This document shows positions 1-6,026 of a stretch of DNA of 7,540 nucleotides, piece after piece. The notes beneath the pieces were generated by a model. The model ran no database searches, was not told the DNA's origin, and saw only the letters and a list, made by a program, of their open reading frames with translations. A program made the translations under genes and the position numbers. The DNA lies in NCBI GenBank assembly GCA_945867875.1, contig CAMBJF010000110.1, positions 1-7,540 of the forward strand, written 5' to 3'. Numbering within the stretch: position 1 is the first letter of the stretch; each line of letters starts with the position of its first letter. The DNA comes from an uncultured Ruminococcus sp. Lineage in GTDB: Bacteria > Bacillota > Clostridia > Oscillospirales > Ruminococcaceae.

Positions 1-5
1 CTATA

Positions 6-209
6 ATGAGAGAGGGAATCCACCCCAATTACGTTGAAACAACCATCACCTGTGCTTGCGGCAACGTGATCAAGACCCGTTCCACCAAGGAGAACATCAG
101 AGTTGAAATCTGCTCCAAGTGCCACCCCTTCTACACCGGCAAGCAGAAGCTCGTTGATACCGGCGGACGTGTTGACCGTTTCAAGAAGCGTTTCGGTATG
201 GACAAGTAA
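6..209 (+). CDS. rpmE: 50S ribosomal protein L31, zinc-binding (C+) form
   Basis: This is a small structural protein of the large ribosomal subunit that contributes to the bridge with the 30S subunit. The 67 residues match the family's usual length, and the N-terminal MREGIHPNY and C-terminal GRVDRFKKRFG are family hallmarks. The Zn-ribbon cysteines C16 and C18 (TCACGN) and C36 and C39 (CSKCHPFYTGKQ) are all present, so this is the zinc-loaded C+ paralogue and not the Cys-free type made under zinc starvation. The ATG lies 6 nt from the window edge, so its ribosome binding site and promoter are not visible. It is followed directly by an intrinsic terminator and is probably the last gene of its own transcript. 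Confidence 0.97.
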   Translation: MREGIHPNYVETTITCACGNVIKTRSTKENIRVEICSKCHPFYTGKQKLVDTGGRVDRFKKRFGMDK

Positions 210-223
210 TGTCACAAGTATTA

Positions 224-259
224 AATTGCCTGCGTAAGCTTTACGCAGGCAATTTTTTT
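224..259 (+). terminator. Rho-independent terminator of rpmE
   Basis: A perfect 14-bp stem (224-237 pairing with 241-254) closes a 3-nt loop. The GC-rich core is TTGCCTGCG against CGCAGGCAA, and the 3' arm runs into a tract of seven T (253-259). It starts 15 nt after the rpmE stop codon. Its T-tract ends 20 nt before the next start codon, so it also limits read-through into the downstream YigZ-family gene. Confidence 0.93.
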
Positions 260-279
260 AAGGAAAGGAGATTTCTTTA

Positions 280-909
280 ATGAATACTCCCGATTATCAG
301 ACGGTAAACGGCAGTGCAGAAGCGTCCTTTACCGAAAAGAAATCCGAATTTATCGGCTATATCCGCCACGTTGAAACTGATGACGAGGCGGTGGCTTTTA
401 TAAATGATATACGTGCTATGCACCGCAAGGCTACCCACAATGTGTATGCCTATATTCTGCGAAACGGCAGCGTTACAAGATACAGCGACGACGGAGAGCC
501 TCAGGGAACTGCGGGCGTCCCCGTTTTTGAGGTTCTGCGAAAAGAGGGACTTACCGACGTGTGCTGCGTTGTTACACGGTATTTCGGCGGCATACTTCTT
601 GGTGGCGGCGGACTTGTGAGAGCCTATTCCCACAGTGCTAAGATTGCCGTAGATGCGGCTCAGCGAATGATAATGTGCTCCTGCTACCCGTTCACAGTCA
701 CAGCGGACTACAACCTTTACGGTAAGCTTGCAAATATCCTGCCGGAATTTGATGTGAAGATAACCGACACTCAGTTTACGGATAACGTTACGATATCCCT
801 TTTGTGCCGCTCGGCTCTTGCCAATGCGCTGACCGAAAAACTTATCGACACGGCAAACGGCAAAATTGATATAAAAAAAGGTACAGAGTCCTTTGAGAAT
901 TTTGCGTAA
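280..909 (+). CDS. yigZ: YigZ/IMPACT (UPF0029) family protein
   Basis: This 209-residue protein has the two-domain build of bacterial YigZ/YvyE. The N-terminal UPF0029/IMPACT domain (about residues 15-125) carries KKSEFIGY, the conserved segment around H48-H53, the YSDDGEPQGTAGVP motif (68-81) and the family signature VVTRYFGGILLGGGGLVRAY (97-116). A ferredoxin-like DUF1949 domain (about 140-200) follows. The biochemical role in bacteria is poorly settled. Eukaryotic IMPACT acts on the Gcn2 stress pathway, and bacterial members have been linked to nucleic-acid or ribosome binding by structure only. The start is the ATG at 280, with the Shine-Dalgarno AGGAAAGGAG at 261-270. No promoter is evident in the 20 nt between the rpmE terminator and this start, so expression probably depends on read-through. 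No clear terminator follows it. Confidence 0.93.
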   Translation: MNTPDYQTVNGSAEASFTEKKSEFIGYIRHVETDDEAVAFINDIRAMHRKATHNVYAYILRNGSVTRYSDDGEPQGTAGVPVFEVLRKEGLTDVCCVVTRYFGGILLGGGGLVRAYSHSAKIAVDAAQRMIMCSCYPFTVTADYNLYGKLANILPEFDVKITDTQFTDNVTISLLCRSALANALTEKLIDTANGKIDIKKGTESFENFA

Positions 910-948
910 AATTGTGCAATGTCACAAAAATATTTTTTAAGAAAAGTT

Positions 949-977
949 TTTTCACCTTTTTTGAGTATATATATACA
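949..977 (+). promoter_or_regulatory. Candidate sigma-A promoter of the dgt-dnaG-rpoD cluster
   Basis: In the AT-rich 94-nt gap before the dGTPase-like gene, TTTTCA (949-954) and TATACA (972-977) are separated by 17 nt. Each matches four of six consensus positions. The -10 lies within an alternating TA run (966-975), so the exact hexamer is ambiguous. The predicted start of transcription would be about 20 nt before the ATG. No GC-rich hairpin is present in 910-1003, so read-through from the YigZ-family gene is also possible. Confidence 0.4.
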
Positions 978-985
978 GATTTGTC

Positions 986-994
986 GGGAAAGGG
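986..994 (+). promoter_or_regulatory. Ribosome binding site deciding the dGTPase-like start
   Basis: GGGAAAGGG ends 9 nt before the ATG at 1004, which is good spacing. The in-frame TTG at 995 directly abuts this element and could not use it. The ATG at 1000 is in another frame. This favours a start at 1004 over the longer reading. Confidence 0.7.
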
Positions 995-1003
995 TTGATA
1001 TGT

Positions 1004-1999
1004 ATGACCATTCGTGAAGAGCTTGAAATAATCGAGCTTGGAACTCTCTGTGAAGATGCCTGCACCTCAAAACATACGGGCAGACGTGTCCGTCCCGAAC
1101 CGAAGTGCCCTATCCGAACCGAGTTTCAGCGTGACAGAGACCGCATTCTTCACTGCAATGCGTTCAGACGTCTCAAACACAAAACTCAGGTCTTTCTCTC
1201 CCCTGTCGGCGACCATTACCGAACAAGACTTACCCATTCCCTTGAAGTATCGCAGATAGCGAGGACTATTTCAAGGGCACTGCGGCTGAATGAGGACCTT
1301 ACCGAGGCAATTGCCCTCGGTCACGATCTGGGTCACACCCCTTTCGGTCACGCAGGCGAAGCTATCCTAAATGAGATATGTTCATTTGGCTTCAAGCATT
1401 ATCTGCAAAGCGTAAGAGTTGTGGATTACATTGAAAAGGACGGTATGGGTCTTAATCTTACCTATGAAGTCAAAAACGGTATTGCCTGCCACACGAACAA
1501 AATCGCAGTTACAAAAGAGGGCTGTGTTGTCCGTCTTGCTGACAAGATCGCATACATAAATCACGATATTGACGACGCCATCAGAGCGGGAGTCATAACC
1601 GAGGATATGCTCCCCGAAAATGCTGTGAGAGTTCTTGGAAATTCCAAGAGCGAGCGCATCACAAGCCTTATAATGTCAGTCATCAGGAATGGCGTTCAGG
1701 ACATCAAGCTTGAGGACAATATCAAGGCTGCCGAAGATGAGCTTTATGACTTTATGTTTGAAAATGTTTACCACAACAACGCCGCTAAGGACGAGGAAGT
1801 CAAGGCGAAAATGCTTGTGGAAAAGCTTTTCAGATATTACTTCAAAAATCCCGACAAAATGCCTGCGGAATATATAAACATAATGAACCGTTTTTCAAAG
1901 GAAAGAGCGGTGTGCGATTATATTTCGGGCATGAGCGACGGATATGCAATAAACCTTTACAATGACCTTTTCGTGCCGAAATGCTGGCACATTCAATAA
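1004..1999 (+). CDS. dgt: HD-domain deoxyguanosinetriphosphate triphosphohydrolase-like protein
   Basis: The encoded protein probably hydrolyses dNTPs to deoxynucleoside plus tripolyphosphate in the cytoplasm, trimming nucleotide pools. It has 331 residues from the ATG chosen by the Shine-Dalgarno; a TTG 9 nt upstream would add three. Family motifs are plain: the segment around residues 40-64 (RDRDRILHC, FRRLKHKTQVF), GDHYRTRLTHSLEV (69-82) with metal ligand H78, GHDLGHTPFGHAGE (106-119) with the HD pair H107-D108, H163 in ACHTNK, and RLADKIAYINHDIDDA (177-192) with the likely last ligand D180. The length fits the shorter Gram-positive/clostridial class, not the roughly 500-residue E. coli Dgt, so the true substrate is not certain. 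The dnaG start lies 38 nt downstream on the same strand, a gene order common in Clostridia. Confidence 0.93.
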   Translation: MTIREELEIIELGTLCEDACTSKHTGRRVRPEPKCPIRTEFQRDRDRILHCNAFRRLKHKTQVFLSPVGDHYRTRLTHSLEVSQIARTISRALRLNEDLTEAIALGHDLGHTPFGHAGEAILNEICSFGFKHYLQSVRVVDYIEKDGMGLNLTYEVKNGIACHTNKIAVTKEGCVVRLADKIAYINHDIDDAIRAGVITEDMLPENAVRVLGNSKSERITSLIMSVIRNGVQDIKLEDNIKAAEDELYDFMFENVYHNNAAKDEEVKAKMLVEKLFRYYFKNPDKMPAEYINIMNRFSKERAVCDYISGMSDGYAINLYNDLFVPKCWHIQ

Positions 2000-2020
2000 A
2001 TCCCGACGGCTTTAAGCCCT

Positions 2021-2029
2021 GAAAGGAGG
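2021..2029 (+). promoter_or_regulatory. Ribosome binding site deciding the dnaG start
   Basis: GAAAGGAGG is a near-perfect Shine-Dalgarno ending 8 nt before the ATG at 2038. An in-frame TTG at 2032 lies only 2 nt from it, too close for initiation. The ATG reading gives MPLPEDFIMQL, which resembles the usual N-terminus of clostridial primases. Confidence 0.75.
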
Positions 2030-2037
2030 CTTTGTGT

Positions 2038-3792
2038 ATGCCCCTGCCCGAGGATTTTATAATGCAGCTCAAGCAGAATAATCCCATTGAGTCGGTAATG
2101 GGTTCATACGTGAGCCTTAAACGAAGCAGCAGGGATTATGTCTGTCTTTGCCCCTTTCATTCGGAAAAAACACCCTCCTGCCACATCAGCGTCGGTAAGC
2201 AGTTCTTTCACTGCTTCGGCTGCGGTGCCGGAGGCGATGTTATCACATTCGTGATGAAAGCGGAAAATCTTGAATACATAGAAGCTGTGCGGTTCCTTGC
2301 CCAAAGAGCAGGAATGAGTATGCCCGATGAAGCCAAGAACAATGACCTTAGCAGGCTCAAAGCAAGGATACTTGAAATAAACCGTATGGCTGCACGCTTT
2401 TTCAATCAGACGCTTATGAAGGACAGCCGTGGCGAAAAAGGCAGGCTGTATTTCAAGTCCCGTCAGCTTTCACCCAAGACGATAACCAAGTACGGCCTTG
2501 GATATGCTCCCGACGAATGGCGGTATCTTACCGACTATCTTAAATCGCAGGGGTGCAGAGAGGACGAGATCGTTGCCACCAATCTTGCAAGGCAAAGCCA
2601 GAAAGGCGGCATATATGACAGCTTCCGTGACAGAGTGATGTTCCCTATCATAGATCTGAGAGGAAACGTTATCGCTTTCGGAGGTCGAATAATCGATGGC
2701 GAGGGACCAAAGTACCTTAACTCTTCGGACACTCCCGTATTCAAGAAAAGCCGAAATCTTTTTTCCCTGAATTTTGCCAAACGCTCCGATGAACGGCGGC
2801 TTATCCTCGCCGAAGGATATATGGACGTTATCGCAGTAAATCAGGCCGGTTTTGAAAATGTCGTTGCCACGCTGGGAACAGCTCTTACTCCCGAACAGGC
2901 AAGGATAATGTCACAGTATGCCGATGAGGTGATAATCGCCTATGATTCCGACGGAGCGGGTCAGAACGCCACTCAACGAGCCATAAATCTGCTCAGCGAG
3001 GCAGGTGTCAAGACCAAAATAATAAAAATGGAGGGTGCAAAGGACCCGGACGAGTTCATAAAAAAATTCGGACCGTTGAGGTTCAAGCAGCTTCTTGACA
3101 ACTCCGACGGAGCAATAAATTTCCGTCTGTCAAAATGTGCCGCCGATATTGATATTGAAAGCGACACAGGACGTGTGGAATATCTCAAACGCTGCGTCGA
3201 TGTTCTGTCTCAGATAGCCTCCCCTGTGGAAAGAAGTGTGTATGTCTCAAAAATTGCCAAGGAACAAGGCATCTCACGGGACGCTCTTGATCTGCAAATA
3301 AATTCAGTTATCAGAAAGAGGGTAAATGCTGAAAAAAAGCAGGACTGGAACGAGATACGCACATTTTCCGAAAAGCGGAAGGTTGACCCTGCGGCAGTAA
3401 ATCACCCACGGGAATACAAAGCCGAACAGGGTGTTATCGCCTACCTGTGCGTTCACCCCGAGGAGCTTTCGTTTGTGGAGCAAAGTCTCTCTGCGGACAG
3501 CTTTCTGACAGATTTCCACAAAAAAGTCTATGAAAAGCTCATAGCGGGTATGAAACAGTCGGCGGATTTTAACATATTATCACTTCAAAGTGAATTTCCT
3601 GCCGATGAAATGGGTAAAATAACCGCAATATTATCCGAAGCACAGGAGCTTGAAATAAGCAGAAAGGCAGCTGAGGATTACATAAATATCTTAAACGAGC
3701 ACCAAAGCGAAGAGCAGTCGGCGTCCCCGCCCTCTGCCCTCTCAGATGATGATTTTCTATCCCTTGCGAAAAAAATTCGCAGCAGAAAATGA
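2038..3792 (+). CDS. dnaG: DNA primase DnaG
   Basis: DNA primase makes the RNA primers for lagging-strand synthesis and initiation at the replication fork, working with the DnaB-type helicase. The 584 residues match the family's normal length. In order, I see three parts. The CHC2 zinc-binding domain has C38, H41 (CPFH), C59 and C62 (CFGCGAGGD). The catalytic core has DRVMFPI (198-204) and AFGGRI (213-218). Its TOPRIM motifs are EGYMDV (259-264, catalytic E259) and YDSDGAG (302-308, metal-binding D303 and D305). A C-terminal helicase-binding segment covers roughly 459-565 (from EYKAEQGVIAYL), followed by a Ser/Pro-rich tail. The gene sits between the dGTPase-like gene and rpoD with short gaps and is almost certainly cotranscribed with both. 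No key residue is missing and there is no sign of truncation. Confidence 0.97.
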   Translation: MPLPEDFIMQLKQNNPIESVMGSYVSLKRSSRDYVCLCPFHSEKTPSCHISVGKQFFHCFGCGAGGDVITFVMKAENLEYIEAVRFLAQRAGMSMPDEAKNNDLSRLKARILEINRMAARFFNQTLMKDSRGEKGRLYFKSRQLSPKTITKYGLGYAPDEWRYLTDYLKSQGCREDEIVATNLARQSQKGGIYDSFRDRVMFPIIDLRGNVIAFGGRIIDGEGPKYLNSSDTPVFKKSRNLFSLNFAKRSDERRLILAEGYMDVIAVNQAGFENVVATLGTALTPEQARIMSQYADEVIIAYDSDGAGQNATQRAINLLSEAGVKTKIIKMEGAKDPDEFIKKFGPLRFKQLLDNSDGAINFRLSKCAADIDIESDTGRVEYLKRCVDVLSQIASPVERSVYVSKIAKEQGISRDALDLQINSVIRKRVNAEKKQDWNEIRTFSEKRKVDPAAVNHPREYKAEQGVIAYLCVHPEELSFVEQSLSADSFLTDFHKKVYEKLIAGMKQSADFNILSLQSEFPADEMGKITAILSEAQELEISRKAAEDYINILNEHQSEEQSASPPSALSDDDFLSLAKKIRSRK

Positions 3793-3820
3793 TAAATAAC
3801 CGAAAGGACGGTAAAAATAT

Positions 3821-4900
3821 ATGACTAATACTGATAAGGCTATGGAAACTCTGATGGAACAGGGCCGTGCTCACGGCAGACTGACCACCACAGAGATAAA
3901 CGATGTAATGGAGAAGCTCGATCTTGATGTTGACCAGATCGACTCATTCTATGACAACTGTCAGAGTATGAACATTGATATCATCGAGGACTTTGACGCC
4001 GAAAAGGAACTTGCCATTGATGATATCTCACTCCAGGACGATCTTGAGCTTGCCCTTTCCACAGAGGGCATTGCCATAGATGACCCTGTTAAGATATATC
4101 TTAAAGAGATTGGTCGTGTTCCCCTGCTCACTCCCGAAGAAGAGATACAGCTTGCAGAGCGTATGGCTGTGGGTGACGTAAAGGCAAAGCAGAGACTTGC
4201 GGAAGCAAACCTCCGACTTGTTGTTTCAATCGCAAAGAGATATGTGGGCAGAGGAATGCAGTTCCTTGATCTCATTCAGGAGGGCAACCTTGGTCTTATA
4301 AAGGCTGTTGAGAAGTTTGACCACACTAAGGGCTTCAAGTTCTCCACCTATGCTACTTGGTGGATAAGACAGGCTATCACAAGAGCAATTGCGGATCAGG
4401 CAAGAACTATCCGTATCCCCGTTCATATGGTCGAAACAATTACAAAGGTAAAGAAAGCATCAAGCCAGCTTCTTCACAAGAACGGTCACGATCCCTCACC
4501 CGAGGAAATTGCAGACGAGCTCAATCTCCCTGTTGAGAGAGTTCGTGAGATAATGAGAATAGCTCAGGATCCCGTTTCTCTCGAAACTCCTATCGGTGAG
4601 GAGGAGGACAGCCATCTCGGTGACTTTATCCCCGATGATGACGCTCCCGCACCTGCCGATGCAGCTTCACTCATTCTTCTCAAAGAAAAGCTTGGAGAAG
4701 TGCTCTCAACTTTGACCGAGCGTGAGGAAAAAGTCCTGAGACTCCGTTTCGGACTTGAGGACGGACGTTCACGTACACTTGAAGAGGTGGGCAAGGAATT
4801 TGACGTTACAAGAGAGCGTATCAGACAGATCGAAGCAAAGGCTCTCAGAAAGCTCCGTCACCCCAGCAGAAGCAAAAAGGTCAAGGATTTCCTTGATTGA
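3821..4900 (+). CDS. rpoD: Primary RNA polymerase sigma factor RpoD/SigA
   Basis: This is the housekeeping sigma-70, which directs RNA polymerase to -35/-10 promoters. Its 359 residues are typical of a compact Gram-positive SigA. A short acidic region 1.1 (about 1-75) is followed by region 1.2 (DDPVKIYLKEIGRVPLLTPEEE, about 88-109). Region 2 (about 129-200) includes LRLVVSIAKRYVGRGMQFLD and the -10-reading segment FSTYATWWIRQAITRAI (174-190). Region 3 covers about 204-280, and region 4 (about 290-355) includes TLTEREEKVLRLRFGL and the -35 helix-turn-helix ending VTRERIRQIEAKALRKLRHP (329-348). The start ATG follows GAAAGGAC (3802-3809) at a slightly long spacing. The gap from dnaG is 28 nt, giving the dnaG-rpoD arrangement of the macromolecular synthesis operon. 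Confidence 0.98.
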   Translation: MTNTDKAMETLMEQGRAHGRLTTTEINDVMEKLDLDVDQIDSFYDNCQSMNIDIIEDFDAEKELAIDDISLQDDLELALSTEGIAIDDPVKIYLKEIGRVPLLTPEEEIQLAERMAVGDVKAKQRLAEANLRLVVSIAKRYVGRGMQFLDLIQEGNLGLIKAVEKFDHTKGFKFSTYATWWIRQAITRAIADQARTIRIPVHMVETITKVKKASSQLLHKNGHDPSPEEIADELNLPVERVREIMRIAQDPVSLETPIGEEEDSHLGDFIPDDDAPAPADAASLILLKEKLGEVLSTLTEREEKVLRLRFGLEDGRSRTLEEVGKEFDVTRERIRQIEAKALRKLRHPSRSKKVKDFLD

Positions 4901-4924
4901 TACATCGAAAGGAATGATAATCAG

Positions 4925-5347
4925 ATGTGTCTTACTCTCGAATCGGATTACGCCGTGAGAATAATAGGCTGTCTCACCGCTGAAAATAAGCGTATAGACG
5001 CTAAAAATATTTCTGAACGCACAGGTGTAAGTCTCCGCTTTTCCCTTAAAATTCTCAGAAAGCTTGTTTCGGCAGGACTTGTGAGGTCATACAAGGGAAT
5101 GCAGGGCGGATATGAACTTGCAAAGTCTCCCTCTGAGATAACAATGCTGAACGTGATCGAGTCGGTGGAGGGCGATTACTATCTTAACCGCTGTCACGAA
5201 GATGATTTTGTCTGCACAAGAGGAGCAAAGGGCTGCTGCTGCTATCAGTCTGTATTTAACGAGATAAGTGAGCTTGTAAAAAACAAGCTTGCGTCCTGCA
5301 CCTTTGAAGATCTTCTGAACACTGACAAAAATACAATAAACAAATAA
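4925..5347 (+). CDS. Rrf2-family transcriptional regulator with a likely Fe-S site
   Basis: A 140-residue winged-helix DNA-binding protein of the Rrf2/IscR/NsrR family. The helix-turn-helix and wing occupy about residues 1-70 (ESDYAVRIIGCL, AKNISERTGVSLRFSLKILR, GLVRSYKGMQGGYELAKSP); the GGY-L wing motif is typical. The middle segment has C90, C97 and C104-C105-C106. The spacing C-x6-C-x6-C resembles the three Fe-S ligands of IscR (C-x5-C-x5-C), so it probably holds a cluster and senses iron, oxygen or nitric oxide. That function is inferred from family and cysteine pattern only. It starts 24 nt after rpoD stops, with AAAGGA (4908-4913) upstream, and ends at a terminator, so it looks like the last gene of the dgt-dnaG-rpoD transcript. 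Its targets cannot be told from this window. Confidence 0.92.
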   Translation: MCLTLESDYAVRIIGCLTAENKRIDAKNISERTGVSLRFSLKILRKLVSAGLVRSYKGMQGGYELAKSPSEITMLNVIESVEGDYYLNRCHEDDFVCTRGAKGCCCYQSVFNEISELVKNKLASCTFEDLLNTDKNTINK

Positions 5348-5349
5348 AG

Positions 5350-5382
5350 AAAATTCTCCCTGTCCCTGCGGGGAGAATTTTT
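5350..5382 (+). terminator. Rho-independent terminator ending the dgt-dnaG-rpoD-rrf2 cluster
   Basis: The 11-bp perfect stem AAAATTCTCCC (5350-5360) against GGGAGAATTTT (5371-5381) has a 10-nt loop, and the 3' arm ends in five T (5378-5382). It begins 2 nt after the Rrf2 gene's stop codon and separates that cluster from the ECF sigma unit. Confidence 0.88.
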
Positions 5383-5400
5383 AGATTACAGCAATATGCA

Positions 5401-5406
5401 TATAAT
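5401..5406 (+). promoter_or_regulatory. Consensus -10 hexamer upstream of the ECF sigma gene
   Basis: A perfect TATAAT lies 105 nt before the sigma start codon. The hexamer 17 nt upstream is only TTTTTA (5378-5383), which overlaps the T-tract of the preceding terminator, so the -35 is weak. It overlaps a 10-bp palindrome, ATATGCATAT (5394-5403). If used, it would give a vegetative, sigma-A-dependent supply of the module with a leader of about 95 nt. It could equally be chance in AT-rich DNA. Confidence 0.3.
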
Positions 5407-5442
5407 GTTAGTGTAAACTTTGTGAGATATTACATATTATTT

Positions 5443-5474
5443 TTGAAAAAAACTGCGCTCCTGAGTTGTATATA
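5443..5474 (+). promoter_or_regulatory. Candidate autoregulated promoter of the ECF sigma unit
   Basis: TTGAAA (5443-5448) is followed 18 nt later by TGTATA (5467-5472), with TATATA overlapping at 5469-5474. Read as TGAAAA (5444-5449), a 17-nt spacer and TGTATA, it loosely resembles the TGAAAC-type -35 of many ECF sigma promoters. It would start transcripts about 30 nt before the ATG. Whether sigma-A or the ECF factor itself reads it cannot be decided from one copy. Confidence 0.35.
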
Positions 5475-5510
5475 TATCAGAAGTGCTTTAAGACAGGGGG
5501 AAACTGATTT

Positions 5511-6026
5511 ATGTATTCCGGCTCAAACGGTACCTTTGACGACGGATACATCAGATATGTGCTTGACACTTATTCAGAGCCGATAGTAAGATTGTGCTTC
5601 TCCTATGTCCGCAATATGCACGACGCTGAGGATATCGCACAGGACACATTCTGTGAGATAATCAAGCGAAAGCCTGTGTTTACAGACGAGAACCACGAAA
5701 AAGCGTGGCTTATCAGAGCTGCGGTCAACAAATGCAAAAATCACCTTAAATCGGGCTGGGTAAGCAAAACAAGCTCAATAGATGATAATTTGTCGTCCCC
5801 TGCCCTCGGGTGTGAGGACAGCGCACTTGACGATACTTCCAGAGCCGTTTATGATGCGGTAATGGAACTTCCCGAAAAGTACAGAACAGTTATTCATATG
5901 TACTACTATATGGGACTGAGTATCGCCGAGATCGCAAAGGCTAACAACATTGCCGCCGCTTCCGCAGGAACACGGCTTGCCCGTGGACGGGCACTTCTGA
6001 AGAAAAAACTGGGAGATGATTTCTGA
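5511..6026 (+). CDS. ECF-type RNA polymerase sigma factor
   Basis: A 171-residue sigma-70 family protein with only regions 2 and 4, as in extracytoplasmic-function sigma factors. Region 2 (about 24-80) contains EPIVRLCFSYVRNMHDAEDI, AQDTFCEIIKR and the -10-contacting stretch AWLIRAAVNKCKNHLKS (65-81). An acidic linker (about 88-110) leads to region 4 (about 116-167) with ELPEKYRTVIHMYYYMGLSIAEIA. The recognition helix region, NNIAAASAGTRLARGRALLK, is Ala/Gly-rich compared with the usual ESAVKSRLSRAR pattern, so its -35 preference may be unusual. The start ATG follows AGGGGG (5495-5500). The next gene's ATG shares the last base of this stop codon (TGATG at 6024-6028), so the two are probably translationally coupled, the normal layout for a sigma/anti-sigma pair. 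The signal it answers is unknown. Confidence 0.93.
   Translation: MYSGSNGTFDDGYIRYVLDTYSEPIVRLCFSYVRNMHDAEDIAQDTFCEIIKRKPVFTDENHEKAWLIRAAVNKCKNHLKSGWVSKTSSIDDNLSSPALGCEDSALDDTSRAVYDAVMELPEKYRTVIHMYYYMGLSIAEIAKANNIAAASAGTRLARGRALLKKKLGDDF

Noticed and set aside
208..217. AATGTCACAA repeated at 208-217 and 918-927, each just after or near a stop codon
   Set aside because: The repeat is 10 bp in AT-rich DNA, and near-copies also occur inside dnaG and on the opposite strand of the anti-sigma-like gene, so chance is the simpler explanation.
910..960. A/T-only hairpins and T-runs after the YigZ-family gene as a terminator
   Set aside because: The possible stems are about 5 bp of A-T pairs with no GC core, too weak to call.
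995..1003. TTG start giving three extra residues on the dGTPase-like protein
   Set aside because: The Shine-Dalgarno ends directly at this TTG, leaving no spacing; the ATG at 1004 has 9 nt.
2008..2018. Small hairpin (GGCTTTAAGCC) between the dGTPase-like gene and dnaG
   Set aside because: It can form only about 4 bp with a 3-nt loop and has no T-tract, so it is not a credible terminator or regulatory structure.
4914..4958. ATG at 4914, closer to the ribosome binding site upstream of the Rrf2 gene
   Set aside because: It is in a different frame that stops shortly after; the ATG at 4925 opens the full Rrf2 domain with acceptable 11-nt spacing.
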